Origin: Parelaphostrongylus tenuis
Taxonomy: Eukaryota; Nematoda; Chromadorea; Rhabditida; Metastrongylidae
Direction of reading: 5' to 3'
DNA: 64,000 nucleotides
Assembly (NCBI GenBank): GCA_019055375.1
Contig: JAHQIW010000921.1
Location: forward strand, 1-64,000
In this document: positions 1 through 9,269 of the stretch, piece after piece
How positions within the stretch are numbered: the first letter of the stretch is position 1
Layout: every line of letters starts with the position of its first letter
Notes under the pieces: model-generated
What the model saw: only the letters and a program-made list of their open reading frames with translations
Told to the model about the DNA's origin: nothing
Databases searched by the model: none
Made by a program: the position numbers and the translations under genes

Positions 1-19
1 GCTCTCAAGGCTCCCCAAT

Positions 20-240
20 CCTTTCCCTATGCTGCCGTACGGCCGGCCCCTCCCGGGCTGCCCACCTCTCACCCCCTTCCCTTGCTACTCTCCTTTTCCT
101 CTCCTCTCCCTCCTTCCCTTCGCCCTCTTCCTCTTCCGATCCCCTTCCCCCCCCTCCTCCCGCCATCATTTCCCCGTCACTCCCTCCCTTCCCTTCATTC
201 CCGTATTACTTCGTCTCCGAGGACCCCCCATGTCGATAGA
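20..240. repeat. C/T-rich low-complexity tract
   Basis: The + strand is almost pure pyrimidine, with long runs of C and TC. Composition resembles the tract at 5385-5560. The two lie on either side of the BEL/Pao relic, so they could be what is left of its LTRs, but I see no clear base-by-base homology. The open frame across this stretch is a by-product of its composition (Pro/Leu/Ser only), not a gene. Confidence 0.6.
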
Positions 241-604
241 CTGTGGAGTGGTTGTGGATAGATGTACGAACAGACTACCCGGGCGCTATTCACATGTGAA
301 ATGCGAATTTTGTTGTTAACAAAAATTTTTTCTCCACTTTGAGAAAAACTGTAAGTCATCCCTCTTTGATAGACCACTGAAATGCGTGGCTCAAATAATG
401 ATTATCAGGCATATTGAAATTTGAGCAGTGGTCTTAAGAAATCACTCGGAATGAAAGAGACTGAGAATACTTTAGTTGATGTTATTTGATGCTTTCGATT
501 ACTTGATAAAATCAATTTTTGAATTGTTGGATTGAATTCGGAAATCAATGACTAATCGAAATTTATTTATTCGACCACCTTTTACTGTGTTATGATATTT
601 TAGT

Positions 605-765
605 ATACCCAATAATGTAAAGCGCTTTGCAAAAACATCTGCGTCAGCCGGGATGCGAACCCAGACCTCACTCTTTCCGGAAGAGCGTGCTGAACCGTTG
701 CAATACTGACGCGTTTTGCACAACGCTCTTTCTACGCTACTACGCGTTATCAGTCAACAGCCAAC
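605..765 (-). repeat. tRNA-like repeat element, copy 1
   Basis: Read on the - strand, 712 to 641 is a 72-nt tRNA-like unit. The 7-bp acceptor stem (GCGTCAG with CTGACGC) pairs perfectly. The anticodon stem GCTCT/AGAGT encloses a 7-nt loop TCCGGAA. The T arm CTGGG/CCCGG encloses TTCGCAT, giving a near-consensus B box. The flanks (TATACCCA on one side; TTTGCACA followed by a GTAGAAAGAGC motif on the other) recur around the copies at 8110 and 8365. This marks it as a mobile tRNA-derived repeat rather than a single-copy tRNA gene. The A-box region has one mismatch to consensus. Acceptor-stem pairing continues outward into the flanks, as in the other copies. Confidence 0.6.
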
Positions 766-824
766 CGTCGACGTTCCGGCGGTGTTCGGAACTTTGTAGG
801 AGACCTAATACACCACTCGAAACA

Positions 825-2135
825 ATGTTAACAAAATTCAAAGAAAGTGAAATAGAACAACTAAGTATAAAAACAACAGAATGGCAGATAAATGCAGCAT
901 CAGAGGAAGAAAATTCACAACACCTCGAAGAAGCATTAGGCGCTCTTCAGGACACAAGAAAGAAAACAGAATAGGAAATGCAAAGTTTGGCCAGTAAACT
1001 GGAGCAAACCCCAAATATGCAAAACATCCAAAAAGAATTTGAAGAAGTATTAGAACAACTGGGACTGGCCGTAACCGACGTTTTCCAGTACGACGGTATT
1101 CTTAAAGCGCGAATAAAGGGCTTCAAAACATACATCCATCTCCCAAATACACCATCCTAGCAAATTTAAAAGACGATACAGAAGACGCTACAGTTGTCAA
1201 ACAAATGAAACTGTCCACATTACTCATTGCGATTTTCAACGGAAATATATGGGAATTGGATAACTTTTGTGAGCTTTTCAGCACTAACGTACATTCTCAA
1301 GTGATCACTGACTTCCTGTATATGATCCAGTGTCATCCCTTGTTTGTGTAAGGTGAAAAGATGATGATGTTTTGTCAAGTTTTTCTAGTAAGAGTGGTCT
1401 AAGTTCTCTGAAAGGAGAAGCTCTACGAGCAATAAAGAAATTCCAAACTGATAGAGAAAACTACCAAAAAGCCATTATCCACTTTTCTCTAAGTACAGCA
1501 ACCCAGAAGAACTTAATCCACTCTTACTAGAGAAATTGGACATAATATCACCATCTTTTCCCTTACACGAACAAAGTATGACACTGTGCCATATACAGGC
1601 TATACTGTACCAGCTTACGGAAACAGGAGAAAACGTCAACAATCAAACTATGTACAAGATAATCCTTTCGAAATTTACAGTTGGAACTCAAAGAAAGGTA
1701 CTAGCCAAGAAAACAACAACAGGAGCACTTTTCAACATACACATCTTGTCACAATTCTTATAAGAAACCATCTCAAATGAGGAAATAATATCCTGCTACA
1801 TGACATCTGGACGACCAACTTTCAACTATTACAACAAAGCTTGAAGGTCGACCAACACCACTCAATAAGCCTGTACAATGAAAACCACGAACGACGCCTC
1901 GTAATAGCATGTATTGCAAAGGTAGTCATAAGCCATCGTACTGCAGCCAACACACAATAGAGTTACCAGTACTCCAAAGATAACAACCTACGCCACATAT
2001 GTGAATTACCCTCCCATACTACATTTCAACGCAAAGGAGTACCATGTTACAGGTTCTAGAAGAGTCACCATACTTCGAGTTGCTTCCACTCAACAACAAC
2101 AGAGGGCACAACACCTACAACTTTCCCAAGGGAAG
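825..2135 (+). pseudogene. BEL/Pao gag remnant
   Basis: The first frame opens at ATG 825 and is highly charged and coiled-coil-like (EESxxIEQL, Glu/Lys-rich). It is cut by TAG at 972 and resumes at once in the same sense. Further on, a phrase of the type FNGNIWELDNF (about 1233-1265) matches the conserved gag core of this superfamily. It is followed by SSLKGEALRAI (about 1378-1440) and, near 1910-1955, a zinc-knuckle-like C-x-G-S-H-K-x-S-x-C. At least three frame changes are needed to follow it. No gag function is left. Confidence 0.75.
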
Positions 2136-2289
2136 AAATGACGAAAAACAAACCAAAGGATCACAAATCACCTACTTCTACTTCGAAAATCAATCAAATT
2201 CAAGGAGATAACTCACCCGTACACAGCACTTTGACCAAACTGCGCCGGAGGGTTGACAAATCAACTACGAAAATGGAGAAATTCATGCT

Positions 2290-2850
2290 GCCTACCGGAC
2301 AATTGACTGCTGCAAATCTTTCTTATTGGACACAGGAGCTGACTTGTCGTTCATCAATAAAAAAGTTGCAGAGGAACTTCATCCACCATTAATAGACAAA
2401 GTTAAACTGTGCCTCAGTACATTTGAATCTCATAAAGTACAGGAACACTTGGCAAGAAAAGTGTCACTTAACGTGCGGGATGCAGAAGGCAATCAGCTCT
2501 CGCTGCCCTTGCTCACATACAGTGCTATGACAAAACTACTTTGAACACCAGAATTATGCTCACAAGACATGGAATTTATGCAAGGGAATAATCTCAAAAT
2601 CGATTTCAATAGAAAGGAACCCTTCGTAAAACCTTCCATGCTTCATGGATGTAACGAACTTTGGACCTTAATAAAGAAGGATAAATCTCACATCCAGCTC
2701 TCATCGGCTCTAAATCTACTTCCAACAAAACTGACGGGAAAGACCAACGAAGCGAAACAACTACAACAAAAAGGATATAAAATTTGTTCTTACAGCAAAA
2801 AAGAGAAGAAGAAGACTCACGGTAAGAAGAGAAGGACGATAGTGATATAG
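2290..2850 (+). pseudogene. BEL/Pao retroviral-type aspartic protease remnant
   Basis: The LLDTGADLSFI-type active-site loop is read at about 2323-2355, with the catalytic Asp in DTGA. About 60 residues follow in the same frame up to TGA 2542. A downstream frame (2569-2850) carries the protease-to-RT linker, including a HGCNELWTLIKKD phrase close to the usual LLGCDxLWxL and an IQLSSALNLLPT segment. The family protease cleaves the Gag-Pol polyprotein; this copy is broken by the stop at 2542 and belongs to the decayed element. Confidence 0.75.
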
Positions 2851-3329
2851 ATAAATGGGACCGATACTGGACACTGCAGGATTAGATCAATACCGCTTAC
2901 CTTCATCAACCTGAATACATCAATGAGCCACTAAAAGAACGGCCACTAGTACACAACAATCATTCAGCATATTCCTACGTCGCTTCTACGGGAGACGTGG
3001 AATGCCCTCATAGATCATGAGTGGTAATGCTCCGACATTTATACTTTCAGAAGTAAACGAACGCTCGCATTTTATTGAAAGCGATCCAGAAGTGATACGC
3101 AAAAAGGGCTAATCATGAATGATAGTGGGAATACAATACACCATTTGCTCCAGGCAAGGAGACATCTACGCGACACTTAAGTCAGTAAAACACTTAAGTC
3201 ATTAAGTCAGTAAAACAGTCTCTTCATAATACCCTTGGAACATCCAAGCTTTCATTGGAGCACTTGACAACGGTGGTCATAGAGATCATAACTCTCCTTA
3301 ACGCAAGATCATTGTTGGACGTTGAATCG

Positions 3330-3860
3330 AATTCAGTATGAGAGGAAATACTTAGACCAATCGACTTCCTTCAAAATGGATTCAAAGTCCAGTATAATTG
3401 GACGGACCCGACGAGAAACAAAGCGATCCTCCTTTTTTCCAGCCAGAGATGCAAGCTTTCTTATGAACGAAAAGACAAGTGATAAAGGCTTTGAATTCAT
3501 CCTGCATGCTCCTCAAAAAAAAATGTGAAGAACTCAGTATCGACGTGACAAGCATCAAAGCGGATTGGGAAATAAAGGAAGTTCTGAATAAACTCCCAAA
3601 CAGGACGAAGTTGTACTTATGAATGATCCAATACAACCACGACACTTATGGAAAGTTGGGATAATAAGGGAACTGGTCACGAAAGCACAAGGGGTTCCTC
3701 GCGAAGCAGTTATTTCACTGCCGTTAAACCGTCAAATTCGTGGACATTTGAATCTTCTCATGCCGCTGGAGATAGAGGATCCTCAACCACAGTATAAAAG
3801 AACTGAACAATCTGAATCACGTAGCGAAATGCATTTCACACAACCTAATCATTAAAGGGA
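3330..3860 (+). pseudogene. BEL/Pao integrase C-terminal (DUF5641-like) remnant
   Basis: A LRPIDFLQ-like phrase near 3350-3375 is followed by two frameshifted stretches. In 3619-3855 a segment runs LNDPIQPRHLWKVGIIREL, then ends in MPLEIEDP. These match the end of BEL/Pao integrases, where VWKxGRI and LxPLEI are conserved. The DDE catalytic core is absent from the preceding sequence, so this is the tail of an internally deleted pol. The frame closes at TAA 3853. Confidence 0.7.
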
Positions 3861-4299
3861 TGGACATAGCAACAATTTGCTTGCGGGGAAACCCATCGAT
3901 ACAAGTACACAAGACGTCAACTACCGCCTCCAACTAAGAAAACAGATAAACTACGGAGATTTTGAAAATTCCCATAAATGACCCAATTTTCTTTGTCTGT
4001 TTACATGCTAGCTCTACTACTGTCGACATATCTTTGTTCAGAAGATTATTCAACATTAGACATATAGAATGTATAGGTGGAGGAGTGAATTGACATCGTC
4101 AAATCGAGCACCTTATGAAATTTACGCATAAGATTTCTGTAAGACTTCTGGGACACCACAACACAAGGATACGATTCACTCACCCTAACAAGTAGTGTTG
4201 CATGATTATGGAGCGCGATGGAGAATAAGGTCTAACGGCTTGACAGGAATCACTGAAATGTCTGCCCTCTAGCCTCGCTCTGTGAACACATAAATTGTA

Positions 4300-4560
4300 T
4301 ATTTTGTTCGGCTCAATTTCCAACCCGGAGTGTTTTCTGATAGGAACCATTATAGCCGTCACCATTCTGCTCTATCTAATCATTACTACCTGCTGTGTGT
4401 TCTTAGTCTCATCAGTCAAGGTGAGATAATTCGTCCGACGCCTAGTATCCCTCATCCGGAGATTCATAAAATCACCACATGATGATCTGTCAGAACATAC
4501 AAGACGTCCAGTAGGCGCCACCCAGAAGCTAAGGACGCATCAACACTTTTATTGGTGATC
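4300..4560 (+). pseudogene. Envelope-like C-terminal remnant (transmembrane plus basic tail)
   Basis: Downstream of the integrase end, one + frame shows about 22 hydrophobic residues (Ile/Val/Leu-rich, with adjacent Cys) at about 4340-4415, followed by a basic segment (RRLVSLIRRF) at 4435-4475. Position and layout match the anchor and cytoplasmic tail of the env-like ORF carried by several nematode BEL/Pao elements. The ectodomain upstream (3860-4300) is too broken to follow. A chance hydrophobic run remains possible. Confidence 0.4.
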
Positions 4561-4799
4561 TCAGCGACAACCATGATACCAGTAGAGGCGTGTTTCAAGC
4601 AAGAAGTTTGTCCTCTTCACGCACCATTCTCAATGCCCTTCAGTCCGCTAGTTTCCTGCCGCTCGATCCGGAGCCAGGTCGTTTATCATTGATGCACTTC
4701 ACGACCTTGAACGAGTAATTGGAGCGATTTGGAGATGTGCGTATCTTTACTTGCAACCCTACAAAAACATGTCAATATAAGAAACTTAAGAAATTATAT

Positions 4800-5700
4800 T
4801 CCAAGTCAACGAACGCAGGCGTGGTGGCAACCAGGCTTCGGTTAGGTGTAATGGTTCGAGTCCACCCCCAGATAGGGTTAGGGGCTACGTTATTGATGCA
4901 CAGTTGTTCCCCATTAGGTACCTCGAGTGCCTGCCCCCATATCTCTCCAACGCCTGTTCCGAGCTATCTCGGCTTCTGCACTAAGCTGTGCTGCTGTGTG
5001 TGCCGTGCACTACACACTTGTATATGTTAACGGTGGCTGGCATAGCCAATGTAACCATGACAGAGAGGGGCCGACACCGCCTCACGGCTAGTACAAACAA
5101 GCAGACATCGTAACCTGGCAATAGTCGGGACAAACACCAAATGGCACAGCCACATGCATCTTGACGGGTCAACAGCACAACTAGATCGCCGCTCTCCTCA
5201 ACTTTTCAAAATGGCAACCCAGCGGTTTGTTAGTTGCATATCGAGTCCGTGTGAACTTGCGGAGCATATGCTACCATTGCACGCTGCTAATCCTCTGACC
5301 CCTTTCCGACATGTCGGTACCTTCATGGCGGAGTCTACACACATACGCTTGGCGCGCTTCGGCCCGGGGTGTCTCCCAGCCCGGTGTCGACCCCCTCGTG
5401 TGCACATCTCACCCCCCACCCCCCCTTCCCCACTCCTACCCACCCATTTTCCTCTCTCCCCACCCCCCTGTGTCTGCACACCTGTTAACCCACGATCCCT
5501 CCTTTCCCCTTGCTCCCACCGCTCCCTCCGGTCCTCTTAGACGTGACAGCTCACACTACTCTTTCCCCACCGGCCCGATAGCACGCGACACACTCGATCA
5601 ACACATGAAGAACATAGTGACTAATCCCCTTCTAAAAACCTGCACCTCTCCCGCACTGCTGAGACTTTGCACGTACTTTTCTGCATTTTAGCTCCCCCCA
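4800..5700. other. GC- and C-rich stretch after the retrotransposon relic
   Basis: GC content is clearly higher than in the rest of the window, with a dense C-rich pyrimidine tract at 5385-5560. A perfect B-box-like GGTTCGAGTCC occurs at 4850-4860, but the bases before it do not fold into a tRNA. The three overlapping + and - open frames here are Pro/Ser/Thr-rich products of the composition. It may be the decayed 3' LTR of the BEL/Pao relic. I see no gene. Confidence 0.4.
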
Positions 5701-6110
5701 GGAGCGCAGTGATCCCTACTGGTGTACTCCATGCTCCGGTAGTTCAACAACACATGCAACTCCACGCAGCGTCCCTGAGACCCAGAGCGGCAGCAAACTG
5801 ACGGAACCTCAAAGGCGATATGACCCCGTATTTAGCTCTCGTTTGGAAGAGGCAATACTCCTATAACTACGTATAAGACCCCTTAAGAACACAGATACTT
5901 TTGACTTATCGATAGATCCTAGAAAAAGTAGAATACGATACTCCAAACGTCGCAACGAGCAGAAACGGATACGAGATAAGCCACTATCGACACTGAACAT
6001 GAATAACAAAGAGAGCAACAGCAGAGACGATAGACGAAAAGAAAGCGAACTACAGTCGACGAATGGCGAACTCTCGAAAAGCGAGAAGAGAAGGTAGCAT
6101 GCTTTAAGCC
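5700..6110. other. Stretch without an assignable gene
   Basis: A + strand frame without an early ATG is open from about 5866 to TAG 6098. It is rich in Arg, Lys, Glu, Ser and Asn, which could be the basic tail of a retroelement gag or a chance frame in purine-rich DNA. I see no splice signals or known motif. Confidence 0.3.
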
Positions 6111-6111
6111 T

Positions 6112-6335
6112 TTTGTGAGATCTGACATGGTGCTTAAACAGGTATAAACACGCATGTGTTTTTCATCTAAAAGCTTATAAGTAGCACGGTTCTTTTGGAT
6201 TTAGTCAATTCCCTGCAGAGGATATATTCCTATCTATAGAAGAATCGACGCCGGATTATTAAAACCATCGCATGTCGAGTGACAAAATCCTCCGATATTT
6301 CAGTAGCCACAGTCGAGCACTCATGGCTGGTAGAA
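6112..6335 (+). repeat. Half copy of a long-TIR MITE
   Basis: Shares an ordered set of blocks with the elements at 7765-8105 and 17406-17790: TGAGATCTGACATGGTGCTTAA, then CGGTTCTTTTGGATT, CCCTGCAGAGGATATATTCCTATCTAT and GAATCGACG, then GCATGTCGAGTGACAAAATC. Only one arm is present. It lies directly before the tandem array that begins near 6380. Confidence 0.55.
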
Positions 6336-6384
6336 TGAATTATACCTTTGCTTCCAATTGTTTATAGAAATTTTGCTTTATTAG

Positions 6385-7310
6385 ACATTCCCAAAGGAGA
6401 TCTAAGAATTTTTAGACACTGCTAGACACTATAGAGATATCCAGGCTGGAGTAAAGGACATCGTAAGGGATTCTAAACAAGATAAATGGAGGCCACAGAG
6501 AATCTTAAGAAGGAATAGAGACAGGGAGAGATTGTAGAGGGATTTTTGAGACAAGAATAGAGGAGATCGTAGGATTGCATAAACAAGATTGAATACTTTC
6601 GACACATTTAGTTGGGAGAAAAAGAGATCATGAGAACACTGAAGAGAAATAGACACGTATAGTAACTTCGGGACTGATGTAAAGGAAACTACTGGATTAT
6701 TTAGACAAAACCGAGAGGAGGCCTTACGAATCCTTGGAAAGAAATAGACGCTGTGAAAATTTTTAGGCAGGAGAAGAGAAGACCGTGGAAGATAAGAGAC
6801 AAAAGAAGACACAATCCCTTTTGTTTATATCTCATTCTTATGATCCTTCTTGCAAGGCAATAGTAAAATAGACACTGTAGAGGTTCTCAGCAGGTGTAAA
6901 GAAGAACGCAGGATTTATTAAACAGAGATAGACAATTAGAGGATTTTCTAGAAATGTGTGAAAGAGAATATAAGAAACGTTGGACAGGAATAGACACTGC
7001 AGAGATTCTCAAACAAAATTAATGGACACTCTAAGTGTACTTGGACCGCAGTAGAGGAGACTGTACAATTTCTCCAGTCAGACAGGTCAGAATGACATCG
7101 TGAGAATTTGAGACAAAAACTATCTTTTTTGCTTTGTATAGTCCTTCTTACCATCTTTCGTTACTAAGTAAAAGACTAAATTGGACACTATAGGGATTTC
7201 CAAAGAGAAGTAAAGTAAAGAGGGGTAAAGGAGATCTCAGAAATCCTCAAAGAGGAGTCAAAGAAAGCGTAGGCATTTCTATACAATCAGAGACACTAGA
7301 AATAAGAATC
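6385..7310. repeat. Degenerate purine-rich tandem array, ~30/60-bp unit
   Basis: About 900 bp in which phrases such as AATAGACACTGTAGAGATTCTCA, AGGAGTAAAGGAGATCGTAGG and ATTTCTAAACAAGA recur in order, with heavy substitution and small indels. Spacing between AGACACT-like blocks is roughly 30 bp or multiples of it. The + strand is rich in A and G. The two - strand frames over it (6429-6812 and 6948-7154) are Ser/Leu/Phe-rich by-products of that bias. I call it an old minisatellite. The period is estimated by eye. Confidence 0.6.
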
Positions 7311-7764
7311 GTTCACTTACGTGGCTCATACAGATTTTGACCTTAATTTTCATAAATTGCATCCTTCTGACATATCAATGGTGTCTGAATTCTGTATCCG
7401 ACTTGATCACCGCCTTTTATATGAGAAGTTTTGATTTTCTCGTAAGCTGTAAAAAAGGTATTGTAGTTGTCCAACAAAAGCAACTCAAGTCTTGAACTAA
7501 AGTTAATCTTTATATAATTTTTTTCGCACATGACTGACAGATTGGTTGCCGCTCGCCAAATTAGCATCAGTTCTTCTAGCGAAGATTTGATATGGCTTCT
7601 CCATTATCATTCATGAGTTTCTCGGATAACTCTAAAGCTTAACCCCCCAGAAACACACAACTAATGTGATAATAAATGCCACCTATAAAAGGTCTTTCCG
7701 TGACAACTAACTTTGGTTAGAAGCAACCAATTGAAAAAAGTATATGAAAGAGATAATTTGACAG

Positions 7765-8105
7765 TCTGTAAACATGTTTTGAGCTTTTTATGAGGTCTGG
7801 TATGGCACTTAACTGCTAGACGTATTTCGTCATTACAGGCTCATCAGTAACACAGTGCCTTTCGGTTCAGCCGATACCTTGCAGGGAGATATACCCGTAC
7901 CTATCAAGGAACGGAAATTTGAAATCACCACATGCCAAGTGACAATGTCAGAAAATTTTGTCACTCGACTTGCGGTGCTTGATAATTCCACGTCGATTCC
8001 TTTACAAGTAGGAGTACATCCCCTTGCAAGGGATCGACTGAACCGAAAGGCGCCGTACTAATGATGAGCCTGGGAAAGCGAAACAACTGTTTAGCACTGC
8101 ATAAG
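7765..8105. mobile_element. MITE with ~140-bp terminal inverted repeats
   Basis: The left arm includes GGTCTGGTATGGCACTTAAC, a CAGGCTCATCAGTA block, TGCCTTTCGGTTCAGCCGAT and GATATACCCGTACCTAT. The reverse complement of the right arm repeats CAGGCTCATCATTAGTAC, CGCCTTTCGGTTCAGTCGAT and GGAATCGACGTGGA. The interior is short and non-coding; a 68-codon frame there is spurious. Relatives are at 6112, 8610, 17406, 46895 and 51180. The right end abuts the tRNA-like element that starts near 8106. Confidence 0.7.
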
Positions 8106-8265
8106 TGTATACCCATTGATGTAGAGTGATGTGCAAGACTTTCGCGTCAGGCGGGACTAGAATCCGCACCTTACTCTTTCCGGGAATGCGTGCTCTATCC
8201 GCTACAGTACTGACGCCCATTTTGCACATAGCTCTTTCTACGCTTCAGCACATCTATCTGTCAGC
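8106..8265 (-). repeat. tRNA-like repeat element, copy 2
   Basis: The tRNA-like core is 8217 to 8144 on the - strand. GGCGTCA and TGACGC form the acceptor stem, and GCGG-ATTCTAGT-CCCGC resembles a T arm with B box. The D-arm phrase TAGCGGATAGAGC is typical of tRNA genes. The downstream flank (8106-8143) reads TATACCCATTGATGTA then GTGATGTGCAA; the upstream flank reads TTTTGCACATAGCTCTTTCTAC. Both are shared with the copy at 605. The two flanks are themselves partly inverted copies of each other. Confidence 0.65.
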
Positions 8266-8364
8266 CGCCAAACGTCAACGGTCTGGCCCGGGTAGCCGGT
8301 CTCGACATTGATCTCAGTCACGGTGACAGATATTCGGTATTATAGATCAAATGATATTCTTCTT

Positions 8365-8592
8365 GTTTAATCGCTTATAGCAGTGATATGATGTTCCAAA
8401 TACATACCCATTGATGTAAAGTGATGTGCAAAGCTTTCGCGTCAGTAGTGTAACGGATAGACCACGCATTTCCGAAAAGAGTGAGGTGCGAGTTCTAGTT
8501 TCGCCTGACGCGAAAGTCTTGCTCATCACTCTACATCAATAGGTATATATTTGGAACATCCCACCGCTATAAGCGAGTAAATAAAGAGAACA
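8365..8592 (+). repeat. tRNA-like core inside ~80-bp inverted arms, copy 3
   Basis: The left arm (about 8365-8438) and the reverse complement of the right arm (8512-8592) align almost end to end: TCGCTTATAGC, GATGTTCCAAATA, ATACC then ATTGATGTA, AGTGATG, CTTTCGCGTCAG. Identity is about 85% by eye. Between them, 8439-8511 is a 73-nt tRNA-like unit with a perfect GCGTCAG/CTGACGC stem, an A box TAGTGTAACGG that fits TRGYNNARNNG, and a T-arm-like GCGAG-TTCTAGT-TTCGC. The whole folds as one long hairpin with a cloverleaf at the tip. A pol III-transcribed element mobilised as a foldback unit is an inference. Confidence 0.7.
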
Positions 8593-8609
8593 ACTGTATA
8601 GGTGCCCAA

Positions 8610-8850
8610 GCTGACCTCAAAAAAAAGGCTCTCAACATGTTATCAGATTACCACGTTATCAATGTTTTGAGCGAGGTCTATACAACTAGCCGAGAGTGAA
8701 GGTATATAAAAGTGATTTGTTATTCAAGCCGTCATCCGAATCAGCTGGTCTAAACTGAAGACAAATAATTAGTCATAATAAAATTGGTAGAGGAATAGGA
8801 GTCCCGGTAGCGTAGCGGTTGGCGAGTGCATTGTTATAACATAAGAAGTT
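8610..8850 (+). repeat. MITE fragment and truncated tRNA-like SINE head
   Basis: At 8625-8700, GGCTCTCAACATGTTATCAGATTA and TGTTTTGAGCGAGGTCTATA match the outer end of the MITE family at 7765 and 17406. At 8801-8840, GTCCCGGTAGCGTAGCGGTTGGCGAGTGCA looks like the 5' half of a tRNA (A box TAGCGTAGCGG), but the T arm is missing. This places repeat DNA within 30 bp of the acceptor-like site at 8871 of the next gene. Confidence 0.45.
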
Positions 8851-8927
8851 CGTATAGAATGAAAGGTATTTAGCTTGAAAAAGTATTTGTTGAGTTAACG
8901 TATTTCGGTTTGCCTTTTGACAACATT

Positions 8928-9268
8928 ATGATCGACGATTTACAAATAATTGTTGAGCAAATATTGAATGACTTCCTTCCAAAAAAATCATGGCTGGCCA
9001 TGAAAGAAGTTGGTAAGGACACTTTTCAGCTAACTAGAGCCTATAATTTTTTCCTTTTTTAAATGCTGCTTCAGGACACGGAAGAGATGGTAATCTATTG
9101 AAGGATTATCATTGTGTCATGATATTGGTTTCCAATGGACCACTGTATATGATTTTTGAATGTGAATTTTCAAAAGTGAATAACAACTATCTACTTGAGA
9201 GTCTTGTGATGAAAGGAAGTTATAGAAGGAGTGGTGTCCTATTCGAAACAAAAAATCTTTATCACTAG
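8928..9268 (+). CDS. Small two-exon gene, family not recognised
   Basis: Exon 1 is 8928-9012 (ATG start; ends in phase 1 at GTTG|GTAAGG). Exon 2 is 9075-9268 (acceptor CTGCTTCAG|GACACGG; stop TAG 9266-9268). The 62-bp intron is a typical small nematode intron and both splice sites are good. The model gives 92 residues beginning MIDDLQIIVEQIL, with LPKKSWLAMKEV near residues 18-28 and a beta-like YHCVMILVSNGPLYMIFECEF near 39-59. I cannot place the family. Exon 1 is also open upstream to 8874, directly after an acceptor-like GGTATTTAG, so it may be an internal exon of a longer protein, and the ATG is only one choice. An alternative donor AAAA|GTGAAT exists near 9179. The gene ends about 700 bp before the convergent CAP pseudogene. 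Confidence 0.55.
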
Positions 9269-9269
9269 A

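Larger units (their letters stand above)
825..4560 (+). mobile_element. Decayed BEL/Pao LTR retrotransposon
   Basis: Broken reading frames in the order expected for a BEL/Pao element: gag with coiled-coil and nucleocapsid knuckle (825-2135), aspartic protease (about 2290-2850), a short stretch resembling the start of reverse transcriptase (about 2860-2920), the integrase C-terminal DUF5641-like segment (about 3560-3790) and an envelope-like transmembrane segment (about 4340-4430). Most of RT, RNase H and the integrase catalytic core is missing, because only about 650 bp separates the protease from the integrase end. Many stops and frameshifts mean it cannot be active. Nematode BEL/Pao elements are known to carry an env-like third gene, consistent with the final piece. 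LTRs were not identified with confidence; the C-rich tracts on either side are candidates. Confidence 0.8.

Noticed and set aside
29..319. 96-codon + strand ORF
   Set aside because: Pro/Leu/Ser-only composition from the C/T-rich tract; no start context or motif.
4810..4870. Possible tRNA gene with perfect B box
   Set aside because: The T stem pairs at only three positions and no acceptor or anticodon stem can be drawn.
5154..5691. Two overlapping + ORFs of ~127 codons and a - ORF
   Set aside because: All three strands and frames are open because of C-rich low-complexity DNA.
6429..6812. 127-codon - ORF, Ser/Leu/Phe-rich
   Set aside because: It lies inside the degenerate purine-rich tandem array.
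6385..7310. CRISPR-like array
   Set aside because: Units are degenerate and there is no repeat/spacer alternation; the genome is eukaryotic.
8126..8311. 61-codon ORF across the tRNA-like repeat, and its counterpart at 8347-8529
   Set aside because: They read through structured repeat DNA; the same peptide fragments recur because the repeat recurs.
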